Assembly (NCBI RefSeq): GCF_000485595.1
Contig: NW_014579441.1
Span: forward strand, 2,527-30,946
Source: Priapulus caudatus
Lineage: Eukaryota > Priapulida > Priapulimorpha > Priapulimorphida > Priapulidae
Length of the DNA: 28,420 nt
Reading direction: 5' to 3'
In this document: positions 1 through 9,968 of the stretch, in pieces
How positions within the stretch are numbered: position 1 is the first letter of the stretch
Layout of the letters: each line of letters starts with the position of its first letter
Position numbers and translations under genes: made by a program
Notes under the pieces: model-generated
What the model saw: the letters and a program-made list of their open reading frames with translations, nothing else
Database searches by the model: none
What the model was told of the DNA's origin: nothing

Positions 1-885
1 TATCTTTAATGCAAAATTGGTATTTCCTCTCCACCCTGCCGATAAAACGTCTATATTAGAGTAAAGTTTTACAAAACATGTCGGAACGCAGCATAACCTA
101 TTTATTTCAAACGCCACCGCTGCAAAGCGGGTATAGCGCCATCTACGGTCACAAATTGTGATTCATTTTGGTTTATAAATTATTATTGCGATATACAGAT
201 GGCAATCGTTTCTATAATGTACGTTGATGGTTGCTCAATTAAAACTGACTTCTTCTTACTCACTCATTTGTGTCCTTTTTTTGTGGTGAGCTACAGTGTC
301 ATTGACACTTTCATTGCATGACCTGTAGGTGCGGTCTAGTTAATGCTCACTGGTTTTGTTGTGCCTACTGTTGTTTTGACGGCACAGATAGCGATTTTCA
401 ATCGAAATTTATCATGACATAGGAAGAAAATCCTTTTGGACAACTTATGAGTAAGTCGGTGATTTCTGTTGAAAATGAGTGCATTTTATTCACGGGAACA
501 CGCACACAAGCAGGCTATGGGGTGCTATGCATAAAAACGCGTTTGGTGTATGGCCTGCCAGAGGAGAACACTGCTCCCATTTATGCCACAACAAAAATTG
601 CGTCGGTCGTCGGCACATCTTTTTGGCAACGGCACAGCAAAATTCAGAACGGTGGGAATGCAAGAGACACATGAGCTGTATCGGGCATGCTGACAGGCCC
701 ACGTGTTTGCTTTCTCTAACAATTGTTTAATCTAAGAATTACTTGCAGTGGGCTACTATAGCATATATGCCTCGCACTCAGGTGGGAAAACCCTAGGCTG
801 GACCAACTGACCCGGGCTGAAAACCCTACCTCTCCGCAGCACAAGCTAGTATCCTCTGCAATTCACTAATACCTCTACTAACTGC
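1..885. other. gene-free stretch
   Basis: I see no supportable gene here. Short open frames near 447-730 occur on both strands and overlap one another. None shows a recognisable domain, splice-site pairing or codon bias. The base composition is AT-rich and unremarkable. Confidence 0.5.
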
Positions 886-887
886 CG

Positions 888-1095
888 TTTTTAGCTCACC
901 TTGACATCGTCATGCTGAGCTATTGCCATGGGTCGTCGTTCGTCGTACGTTCGTCCGTCCATCCGTCAACATTTCGCTACGGTCAACGATAACTCAGGAA
1001 CCGTTTGACCCACATGTTTGAAATTGGGTATAGTTGTTACTGCTATGCTCCCATATTAAACATCCTATTTTGAAGCACGCTAGTCGACGTACTTT
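888..1095 (+). repeat. dispersed repeat with AGCTCA hairpin head
   Basis: The segment starts with TTTTTAGCTCACC and pairs AGCTCA (893-898) with TGAGCT (about 914-919) as a short stem. It then runs into a GTCGTCGTTCGTCGTACG and CGTCCGTCCATCCGTC tract. From memory, this organisation (an AGCTCA/TGAGCT head followed by CGTCCGTC) belongs to an abundant dispersed repeat in marine invertebrates; that is recollection, not a database result. A second head-like sequence is at 21861-21887. Confidence 0.45.
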
Positions 1096-1361
1096 CGAGC
1101 CACGGCAATTTTTTGGCAAAAATGGGAATTGCCATTAATTAGTCAGTTCAGGTTCAACGGATTTTGCTCATTTTTGGTTTATTGAACAAGGTTTACGCTC
1201 CTTAAATCATATTATTTTCTAAAGCAGTCTGTCTATAGCACCCTGAAGGCTGAATCAGTGAATTCTTGTGTGGGTAGGCGAAAACACGGGGCAGCCCATG
1301 GCTGGCACGCTTCTAATCATAATTGTTGCCTGCCAACCTGCAATGCACATGTGTCTGCAAT

Positions 1362-1499
1362 GCATAGAGATTAGGTGGGTGCGAAAGTGTAGCTGATATA
1401 TTTGTTCCAATTGGCTACGAAAGTCAAACAGCATAGAGATTAGGTGGGTGCGAAAGTGTAGCTGATATATTTGTTCCAATTGGCTACGAAAGTCAAACA
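1362..1499. repeat. perfect 2 x 69 bp tandem repeat
   Basis: Two copies, 1362-1430 and 1431-1499, appear identical base for base. Because 69 is a multiple of 3, a minus-strand frame is repeated as a 23-residue unit, which explains the open frame there. I do not treat it as a gene. The absence of differences suggests a recent duplication or an assembly effect. Confidence 0.9.
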
Positions 1500-2771
1500 A
1501 GAATAAAGAAGACTTATGTATAAGACGTCTTGCTATGCACAAATGAATTTATCAGCAGAACACCAGACACCAGATGAGCCCTGTCGCACTGCAGCACTTG
1601 TTAGTAGAACAATTCTTCTTCTTATTATTTTTTTAACTTTCGGATCCACAGGGTGGTGCCATGGACCCTTTGACCCCCCCCCCCCTAACTACGCCACTAG
1701 TCCCTAGGACTTTTGGAGACTAATATTATATTAAATCATAACGTCATGTAAATGCCACACAGTTTCACTGCATGCACTTTACTGTGCAGAAACTCACAGA
1801 ATGGTAGAGTTTGTGCACAGTGACATGCGTGCGGTGTAAATGTGTGTTGCAGAGGAGCGTCTGAACTGCATTTATAGGAAACTCTTACCAATAATAATAG
1901 GCGAAAGAGAATAGCTAAATATGGTAATAATACATTTCCTGTTTATTTGCGATCATTTTATTATTGAAACTCTCGAAGTGCTTGTGAATCGAATGACTTG
2001 TGACTAGCTGTGTATTAACATTAGTTATTTAGCTATTTAAAAAGGCGTAGAGTAAATAGAGAACCACTGCACAATATAATCATGGGCGTGATTGTGACAC
2101 TTTAGTTTTCGTGTTGTACTATTTATTCTTGGTAGGTATGTAGTCTATGGCTTATAGTTAGCTAGCCATATATTTATTTATTCTATGCAGGCTGTAGTGC
2201 TGCGTATAACATGTGGCTGTTTTATGAAAATATGTCGCTCTGTTCACCACACTATATAGGCCTAATAAGTGAGCGCTGTTAAAATTATATCTGCTAAAAA
2301 CGTATTGCATTTTTGTTGCAATACACCAGCATTTTGTTCGTGAATTATGACGCTGACTTTCAAAATGATGTAATGTACATGAGGCTTGTTACCCAGATCA
2401 GGTAAATCAAGGCCCACCCAGCTCTGAAGAGTGTAAACACACACATTCAATACCAATATCGCCTTTAAACTACTTATGTTAAAGCGCAAAAAACGAACCC
2501 AGTAGAATCACATCTTTTATAGCTAAACAAAGCCTCTTGTTCCGATATGTATTTATTGTATACACACCAAAATCAAGTTGTAATGTACATACTTAAAACT
2601 GGTTAGTTGAGCTGAAACAAGATAGATTGTCTATGACAGGGCTATGTTGCAAGAGGTAAATTCGTAAGAGAATTTTATAATAAGAGCGAGCATGTGATTG
2701 ATTTACTGTTTGTGTAGACGTTGCTTTACATAAGGTATAAAACACCCAAAAATGTGTATTATGACCATATT
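1500..2771. other. gene-free stretch
   Basis: No coding feature can be supported. There is a run of ten C at about 1675-1684, AT-rich DNA, and one TAGGCCTA palindrome at 2257-2264. The short open frames at 1516-1707 (plus) and 2262-2489 (minus) carry no recognisable motif. Confidence 0.5.
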
Positions 2772-2817
2772 ATAAGCCAGTTCGTAGTTAGCACAAGGGG
2801 TTTCAGTGTGACGTCAC

Positions 2818-2831
2818 AGGTCACCAGGTCA
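2818..2831 (+). promoter_or_regulatory. AGGTCA direct repeat (DR2-like), possible site
   Basis: AGGTCA CC AGGTCA lies directly after a TGACGTCA palindrome (2809-2816). The mirror copy at 3211-3221 carries two overlapping TGACCT half-sites. AGGTCA is the core half-site of many nuclear receptors and TGACGTCA the core CRE. Function here is only an inference, since both lie inside a transposable element. Confidence 0.3.
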
Positions 2832-2884
2832 TTTGTGACAAAAATCGATGAAATCTCGATTGCGGCGTGCGCTCTTGGTTCAGT

Positions 2885-3165
2885 ACGTATATGTACATGT
2901 ATTCTGTGTACGTGTACACGCACGCATGTGTACGTGCGCACGCACGCACCTGTACATGCACGCACACATGCACGCGTGTACGTCCGCACGCACGCACATG
3001 TACATGCGCACGCACGCACACACGTGTACGTGCACACGCACGCACATGTACATGCGCACGCACGCACGTGTACTTGCACACGCACACACGTGCGCACGCA
3101 CATGTACATGCGCACGCTCGCACATACGCACATGTACATGCACACACGCACGTGTACGTGTGCAC
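2885..3165. repeat. alternating purine/pyrimidine tract (ACGC/ACAT/GTAC)n
   Basis: About 280 bp of almost strictly alternating purine and pyrimidine, with recurring CGCACGCACATGTACATG modules. Such DNA is prone to Z-form. All long open frames here, on both strands, are by-products of the repeat, giving His/Thr/Ala/Arg/Cys/Val-only translations. Confidence 0.9.
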
Positions 3166-3278
3166 TCGAAGACTGTAGTATACACGACAACGATGCATGC
3201 ATCTCACAAATGACCTGACCTGGAAGAATTCGTGGCAAAGTTCGCGCATGCGCAGACTGTAACTACGAACTGGCTTAT

Positions 3279-3865
3279 TGCCACAATGTTGTGGGTGTTA
3301 TGTTCAGCTGGGTTTATACTATCGACTTATGCAGGCAACTAGGCGGTGTTTATTCTTTCTACCACCTCTCTATGTATGTTAAAACGTCTCTAAATTTATA
3401 TCGAAAATACGAATACTTGGAAATGTCTGCTGTTGTCGCAGCGCATTCTGGCATAGTGCGAGCTAATGACGTCACCAGTTGAGGCGCAGCCAGAGAAGCA
3501 TACTCAAAATAACTTGGCTTAAATTGACTACATCACGATTTTTCTATGGTGTATATTTGTAAAAAAAAATTTGTAATTTTTTTACATTAAAAGTAAGTAC
3601 TAATTGGACTAAATATATATCCTCAAATTCTGACCTGATACGATTGTTTCTCAACTAATCCAAAAAATCCCAATTGGTAAAAATCCAAAAAACCTCGGCG
3701 ATTTGATATTATGGTCACGACATTAAATGCTTGCTATAGGGAGGGGGTTGAGTGTTTGTTGACATCTAACAGAATAGAAAAATAGGAAGTATAATGCAGC
3801 AATTGAAGCATAAAAAGTGAACAGAATCAGTTACATTTTGTGAAAAGTGGTCATAATTTTTTCAC
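3279..3865. other. gene-free stretch
   Basis: AT-rich DNA between two repeat elements. It contains a TGACGTCA palindrome at 3467-3474 and an A/T-homopolymer patch near 3560-3590. No supportable gene. Confidence 0.5.
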
Positions 3866-5608
3866 GTTTACTGTTTACTATGGAAAGCCATCCCCTTCAA
3901 AAATCATTTTCAAACATTTCAAATACACAATTTTAAATCAATTTAAAACATTTCAAATTAATTAATAAAAATACAAATTACTTCATATTGTTCGAGAAAT
4001 TTAAATTCAAATTTAAAATCAATTCACAGAATAACAAATCATTTTATTAACTTGCAAATTAATTACACACCTTTCCAAATAATTGCCTGATATACAAATT
4101 CCTTCACATCATTGTAAAATTCATTCTAAACGTACAATTTATTTTCAAAAACAACAAACCAATTTACTAACTTGCAATTTAATTGAGAACATGTTACAAA
4201 ACTCACAAATGTTCAATCTTGCTTCATGACCCTAACAATTGAAATTAGTTTAAATTAATTTACAGAATAACGAATCAGTTCACAAGTTTGAAATTAATTT
4301 ATTACTTTTAACATTAATCACCAGAAATGCGAATCTAACTGTTGGTTTCAGAATTATTAGGTAACAAACGACAAATGTATAGCTTAAATACAAATTAATC
4401 ATCAAGCTTTCAAAACATATATAAATGTTTACAATCAAAGAGCTCATTTAACAATCAATTTATGCAACTTCCAATCTATTCAAGACCTCTAAATCACTTA
4501 CTAACGTTTACAATTGCCGCCAACTCTGTTGTTTCCGGTCCGTGTGCAACTATTCAGGGAAACTTCGAATCAATTCATAGGATGCAATCTATTCATTACA
4601 CTTTCCGAACCAGCCAACTACAAACCAAACTTCAAATCAATTCATTCTAAAGGTGCCCGAATGCTTCATCAGCTCGGATGGATACGCTATAGTATTGGAG
4701 GATCCGATTTTTACCACCCTGCGGGAAAGATGTGTTTGTTTACAGCTGCACACTACAGTGTAGTGACAGTGTTGCCCAAGGAGCATTCAGCGTGACGTCA
4801 CGTCCAGGTCACGTGTGTAAACATAGCTCTGCTGGTTGGCAAAAGCGTTCGCCGGCACTTGGAACGTCTCAATAAAAAAAAGGTAAATAAACACGAAATA
4901 TATTTACTACCAAAGTCTTAAAGGCATAATAGGTCCATTGATTATGCAATTTTAACGAATACTAGAGTAACTGGCACCTTGTGTAGTTAATAAGTACATT
5001 ACCTTATAGCCAAACGCGTATTAGTTTGTCCAATATCACTGCTAGTTACTAAGAAATATCGAATTGAAATCCGTAAATCTGGCAATCTGGCGCCAACGCT
5101 AATTTGTTTGCCAAGCAATATAGCCTCGAAGTGGTTACGTGACGTCACATGCTGCTATGAGTGTTGTGCAGAGAATTGTTTGTCCCGGGTAAATTGTTTG
5201 TCTAGTGACGGCTCTCCTGCTCCGCTCCTCCAGCCCCTTCGACGTGGTGGCATTGTCGAGATGCGTATAACGACTAATGAGCTCGTAGAATGCATCTCTG
5301 GGTGTATTCTCGGTATCGAGGCACAAGTAAATAACCGTGGTTGCTAATGAATGGGTACCCACATGTCTTCAATTTCGAACACAGGTGTATTCGTTTGACC
5401 AATATACGTAACTACGCGTAGTGCCCTCTGCTTCCCATGTTTAGTCTGTGGCCGTGGTTAGTTGGCGATCACCACATAGTGTTGGCCCCCAACATTCACA
5501 GCCTACTTCAGCATCATCAGCGTCCGTGATTCGTACAGGGATTCCACGTTTATTACAATCAGAGCTAGCGTAGGGCCTACTGTTACGTATACAGTTACGG
5601 CACTGTAC

Positions 5609-6152
5609 ACTGTTGAGAGCTTCCGTGGCCCAGTGGTTTGGCCTCGTACACTGTCCACTGGAGGCTGTGAGTTCAAACCCTGGCCGGGGCAGTGATTTTC
5701 TCAGGTGTAAAAACCTGGCTCTCTCACCATGGAGACTGTGAATCTCCCGTGGCTCGGATGACTACGTAAAATGGCGGTCCGTCTCCAGTAATACTAAGGC
5801 CAATGGGACGTAAAAGAACCACTGAGGGCGCAAAAAAACTCTTGGCTGTGACCACCCACAGTGCCTTTTCGGCTAAAAAACTAAACTACCTGGCTTTACC
5901 CAAGCTAGGTCACACACCCCATGGTTAGCTATAGCCCAAGCTATGGCAATCAAGCAACAAGATTTCTCTGCGGCCGTCTCAACTAAGCTGTGCCGTCGAT
6001 CAACAGGATTCTTGGCCAAGGGACGCTATCCTGCGCCATATAGCGTCTCATCGTAGGCGTAGCCTCGCAGTTTAAATATAGGGGCCTATATATATATATT
6101 CTGTGTTAATGCCCGTTTCGGTCTCCTAGGCAATTATTATTTATTATTATTA
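5609..6152 (+). mobile_element. tRNA-derived SINE with 14 bp target-site duplication
   Basis: The head shows an RNA polymerase III box A (TGGCCCAGTGG, 5626-5636) and a box B (AGTTCAAACCC, 5670-5680) at tRNA-like spacing. The 3' end is an (ATT)n tail at about 6132-6152. The element is flanked by TTACGGCACTGTAC at 5595-5608 and again at 6153-6166, a 14 bp target-site duplication that marks L1/RTE-type retrotransposition. The length of about 544 bp is that of a tRNA head plus a long body. It sits in the spacer of the foldback element and is therefore younger. The family name is not known to me. Confidence 0.9.
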
Positions 6153-7791
6153 TTACGGCACTGTACTATCGCTAGCGTGCCAGCTGAGCGGCAGCGTGCC
6201 AGCAGCAAGAGCTTGCAATAGCTGGTATTGCAACGGTAATAGCTGGAGATGATCTCCCAGTGCGTAGAGATACTGGATGAACGTAATAAACACGGACGCT
6301 CGTGATAAGGTAAATGACAAGGTAAGGATATAACGTTTATCTGGGCTGTCCGTTTATAGCTAGTCCGTGAGTGTCCGTCAGTTTTCGTTCGTGTGTTCTG
6401 CACCATTTACGTGTTTCCCATTTCATAGTGTAATAACACCACCACAATTAAGACCACAATCAACCCAATCACAAATTAAGACCACAATTAAGGTCGAAAT
6501 CACTCGATGATAGCATGGCGTACGGCAGAGTATGCGTGCGAAAAATGTCCGGTGCACTAATAAATCTGTATCACACCCGAATTCGCTTGCGGCAGCTCTT
6601 TGAAAGTGTGGCCAACTGATTTTTGGACTGCGGATTTCAATTTGACATTTCTTTGTAACTAGCAGTGATATTGGACAAACTAATACGCGTTTGGCTATAA
6701 GTAATGTACTTATTAACTACAGCAAGGTGCCAGTTACTCTAGCATTCGTTAAAATTGCATAATCAAATGGACCTATTATGCCTTTAATGTTTCTCTATTC
6801 GCCTATAATCATCTGTAAATGCCTGCTCAAATGCTCATCTGCAACCCACAAGTACACGGCATGCCCGCTCTGTGCTGCGCTGGCACAAACAACATGAAGA
6901 AGAGAGTTTGTTATTCATGTTGTTTATGCTATTTTATGCTCTTTTATTGTTATGGCTCTCTATGCTATATTGCTATGTATGATGTAACGCAGAGCTATGT
7001 TTACAACACGTGACCTGGACGTGACGTAACGCTGAACGCTCCTTGGGCAACACGGTCACTACACTGTAGTCTACAGCTGTAACAAAACACTACTCTTTCC
7101 GCAGGGTGGTAAAAATCGCAATCCTCCAATACTATAGCGTATCCATCCGAGCTGAAGCATCCGGCACTTTTAGAATGAATTGTTTGAAGTTTGGTTTGTA
7201 GTTGGCTGGTTCGGAAATTGTAGTGAACAGATTGCAAGTCCTATGAATTGATTCGAGGTTTCCTGAATAGTTTTGCACACGGACCGGAAACAACAGAGTG
7301 GGCGGCAAATTGCAAACGCTAGTAAGTGATTTTAGAGTCTTGAATAGATTGGAAGTTGCATAAATTGATTGTTAAATGAGCTCTTTGATTGTAAACATTT
7401 ATATATGTTTGAAAAAGCTGTATGATTAATTGTAATTTAAGCTATACATTTGTCGTTTGTTACCTAACAATTCTGAAACCAACAGTTAGATTCGCATTTC
7501 TGGTGATTAATGTTAAAAGTAATAAATTAATTTCAAACTTAATGAACTGATTCGTTATTCTGTAAATTGATTTAAAACTATAATTTCAATTGTTATGGTG
7601 ATGAAGCAAAATTTGAACATTTGTGATTTTATGTAACATGTTCAATTCAATTGCAAGTTAGTAAATTGGTTTGTTGTTTCGAAAATAAATTGTACGTTTA
7701 GAAAATGAATTTTTACAATGATGTGAAGGAATTTTATGTCAGGCAATCTTACTTGTGGAAAGTTCGTGCATTCTTAAGATTTGCAAGTTAA

Positions 7792-8511
7792 AGTGTATAA
7801 CAGCGCGAGTTTTTGGCTCAGAAGACGAAATATAGCAGAATAACTAGTCTCAGCCGAGTAACAGTGGAACAAACTCACCACTGGATAAACCAGCCATTCA
7901 AGAAACCACAAGATTTTATGCAGTTATCAGCATAGAAACATTGATTTGACGACACATCATACACCCCAGCAATTCCATTTTCCGAATAGTGACCTCCAAA
8001 AATTTAGCAAGATGGCAGTCTCAAACAAGCGAAACATAACTAAAGACAAAAGGCGCGTGCAATTTATGTTTAATAAATACTTGAGTTTTTATGTCAACTA
8101 ATTCAGAGCACTTTCGTCATTGTCATCCCCTTGTTACTATATCTGACTGTCGCAATCCACAACTTCTCTATAATAACAGACTTACGTGGCATTAAGTACT
8201 ACAGCTGCTGTTACGCTAGTAATGAGCCGCTGTGTTTACAACTCTGACCTGATTTCTACGGGTGCGTGTATGCATTGCTGGCAGCCGTGATAGATGTCTG
8301 CGCTACACCGAGAGAATTCGAGAGATGGCAAGCGGTAAACAGACAACAGAACACAAAATGGTAATGGCGTGGCATGATTCATTGATTTGGTGAAGTACGA
8401 CGGTTCTAAGTACATTTTAATCGTTACTCTAGACAATTGCTGTTACTCAAGCAATAACGGTAGGTAATCATGAAAGTGGGAAGAACACTATAAGATTCTC
8501 GCGGTACCACT
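7792..8511. mobile_element. 720 bp TTAA-flanked DNA transposon (non-autonomous)
   Basis: The insertion interrupts the right arm of the foldback element, which resumes at about 8516. It is bounded by TTAA at 7788-7791 and at 8512-8515. Its termini are AGTGTATAACAGCGCGAG on the left and, inverted, AGTGGTACCGCGAG on the right. TTAA target sites are typical of piggyBac, Kolobok and Sola3 elements. The AGTG terminus does not let me choose between them. The internal open frames (for example 8236-8436, minus) have no recognisable domain. Confidence 0.75.
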
Positions 8512-8765
8512 TTAATCAATTGAATTGTTATTCTGTGAATTGAATTTTTAAATTTTGAATTTAATTTCTTGAACAATATAAAGTAATTTTTATTTTTATT
8601 AATTTATTTGAAAATTTTTTCAATTGATTTAAAATCTGTGTATTTGAAATGTTTTTGAAATGATTTTGAAAGGGGATGGCTTCATAGTTACAGTGACGTA
8701 ATCACTTTAATTTCTTAACAATTATATTCCAGAAGCTTTTGACTACCTCTGTTACGACTCTTAGN

Positions 8766-9549
8766 ACCGTATAAGTGCGCTCTGTGTGATGCTGCTTTCG
8801 CACAATCAGGTGATGTGAAGACACACATGAGAACTCACACGGGAGAGAAACCGTATAAGTGCGATCTGTGTGATGCTGCTTTCTCACAATCAGGTGATGT
8901 GAAGAGACACATGAGAACTCACACGGGAGAGAAACCGTATAAGTGCGCTCTGTGTGATGCTGCTTTCGCACAATCAGGTGATGTGAAGACACACATGAGA
9001 ACTCACACGGGAGAGAAACCGTATAAGTGCGATCTGTGTGATGCTGCTTTCTCACAATCAGGTGATGTGAAGACACACATGAGAACTCACACGGGAGAGA
9101 AACCGTATAAGTGCGATCTGTGTGATGCTGCCTTCTCACAATCAGGTGATGTGAAGAGACACATGAGAACTCACACGGGAGAGAAACCATATAAGTGCGA
9201 TCTGTGTGATGCTGCTTTCTCACAATCAGGTGATGTGAAGACACACATAAGAACTCACACGGGAGAAAAACCGTATAAGTGCGATCTGTGTGATGCTGCT
9301 TTCTCACAATCAGGTCATGTGAAGAGACACATGAGAACTCACACGGGAGAAAAACCGTATAAGTGCGATCTGTGTGATGCTGCTTTCTCACAGTCAGGTC
9401 ATGTGAAGAGACACATGAGAACTCACACGGGAGAGAAACCGTATAAGTGCGATCTGTGTGATGCTGCCTTCTCCCGTCTGAGTAATGTGAAGACACACAT
9501 GAGAACGCACGTGGGAGAGAACCCAAAGACGAAGGGAAACATTATTTAA
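8766..9549 (+). CDS. C2H2 zinc-finger array, nine near-identical fingers (5' end missing)
   Basis: A nucleic-acid-binding protein segment, probably a nuclear DNA-binding factor. The open frame runs from the unresolved base at 8765 to a stop at 9547-9549, with no start seen; the first ATG (8827 in the first finger's linker) is internal. Nine fingers of 28 residues (84 bp) follow the pattern C-x2-C-x12-H-x3-H with TGEKPYK linkers, which defines canonical Krueppel-type fingers. Helix residues -1 to 6 are QSGDVK(T/R) in fingers 1-6, QSGHVKR in fingers 7-8 and RLSNVKT in finger 9. Outside these positions the fingers are almost identical even in DNA, so the array is recently expanded or homogenised. 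It ends with a short tail, [11 protein letters not shown]. No KRAB, BTB or SET domain lies nearby. A broken inverted copy is at 13263-13846. Confidence 0.85.
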
Positions 9550-9730
9550 ATGTAACATGAAAACATTTACAGTGAAGCTTATGCTCTGAAGACACTCTAT
9601 AACTACACCCGACAATGTATAATAATTCTAGAGTGATGTCGTACAGATGTAAGCAGAAAGTATATCTCGAACTGTCAGGCTGACATGTAAGAGCAGCTTG
9701 GCTCTTTGAAAATGCGAGCACACAGTACAC
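9550..9730. other. spacer between finger array and downstream open exon
   Basis: About 180 bp, AT-rich, with no frame continuing from the finger array. A CACACAG acceptor-like sequence ends near 9725. In the inverted copy the corresponding spacer is absent. Confidence 0.4.
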
Positions 9731-9732
9731 AT

Positions 9733-9949
9733 GTGAACTGGAGCAGTGTGGAATCCCAACGAATGCAACTCAACGGTTACAGCTTCTTTCCAGATTGCAA
9801 GTTGAACTAGGAATTGCTTTTGAAAGCTGGGAAACCTCTTGTGTTATACAACCTGATGGTGCTATTTTTGTGTTTCTAATGAGTATTACTCAACTTAATG
9901 TGGGACCGTTATACAATCGTGTAATTTTAATACCATTTGTGAAGAATTA
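9733..9949 (+). CDS. candidate C-terminal exon linked to the zinc-finger gene
   Basis: An open frame of about 70 codons runs from an acceptor-like AG (near 9725) to a TAG at about 9947-9949. It includes the peptide LEQCGIPTNATQRLQLLSRL and later VIQPDGAIFVFLMSIT. I do not recognise the family. Support comes from the inverted copy at 13068-13262, which keeps most of the same frame and lies next to another finger array in the same relative order. Many differences between the copies change amino acids (for example FES/CES, GAIF/GNMF), so constraint is not proven. A poly(A)-signal-like AATAAA follows near 9969. Confidence 0.4.
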
Positions 9950-9968
9950 GATGTTTGAATACTGATCT

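Larger units (their letters stand above)
2772..3278. mobile_element. non-autonomous TIR element with Z-DNA-like core
   Basis: The left end ATAAGCCAGTTCGTAGTTA (2772-2790) is matched in inverse orientation at the right end (about 3260-3278). A second inner inverted pair, AGGTCATTTGTGA (2826-2838), matches TCACAAATGACCT (about 3204-3216). The middle, about 2885-3165, is made almost only of CA/CG/TA steps. The inverted ends imply a MITE-like DNA element of about 507 bp. No coding capacity is visible beyond the repeat-driven frames. I could not fix a target-site duplication, and the superfamily is unknown. Confidence 0.6.
3870..8706. mobile_element. giant inverted-repeat (foldback) element
   Basis: The left arm (about 3870-5080) is repeated in inverse orientation in the right arm (about 6620-8700). 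Anchor pairs include GCCATCCCCTT near 3889 against its complement near 8670, AGGTCACGTG near 4806 against its complement near 7007, and TTTGTCCAATATCACTGCTAG near 5025 against its complement near 6655. Arms are divergent (I estimate 80-90% by eye), with the 720 bp insertion at 7792-8511 and a further unmatched block at about 6800-6990 in the right arm. The right edge reads ATCACT then TTAA (8707-8710), and the left edge is less clear. The spacer holds a SINE. No transposase frame was recognised, so this is a non-autonomous element or a large inverted duplication. Confidence 0.75.

Noticed and set aside
447-730. Overlapping small open frames on both strands
   Set aside because: No domain, no splice support, similar lengths on both strands as expected by chance.
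2721-3249. Five overlapping long open frames on both strands
   Set aside because: All come from the alternating CA/CG repeat and translate to low-complexity His/Thr/Val/Cys/Arg strings.
4462-4795. Two plus-strand open frames in the left foldback arm
   Set aside because: The homologous right arm does not keep the same frame open over the same length, so they are incidental.
5609-5685. tRNA gene
   Set aside because: Box A and box B are present, but there is no convincing cloverleaf, and the segment is the head of a 544 bp element with target-site duplication and (ATT)n tail, so it is a SINE.
8702-9526. Long minus-strand open frame (about 270 codons) over the zinc-finger array
   Set aside because: It is the antisense shadow of an 84 bp repeat. 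Because the unit is a multiple of three and stop-free in that frame, it stays open automatically.
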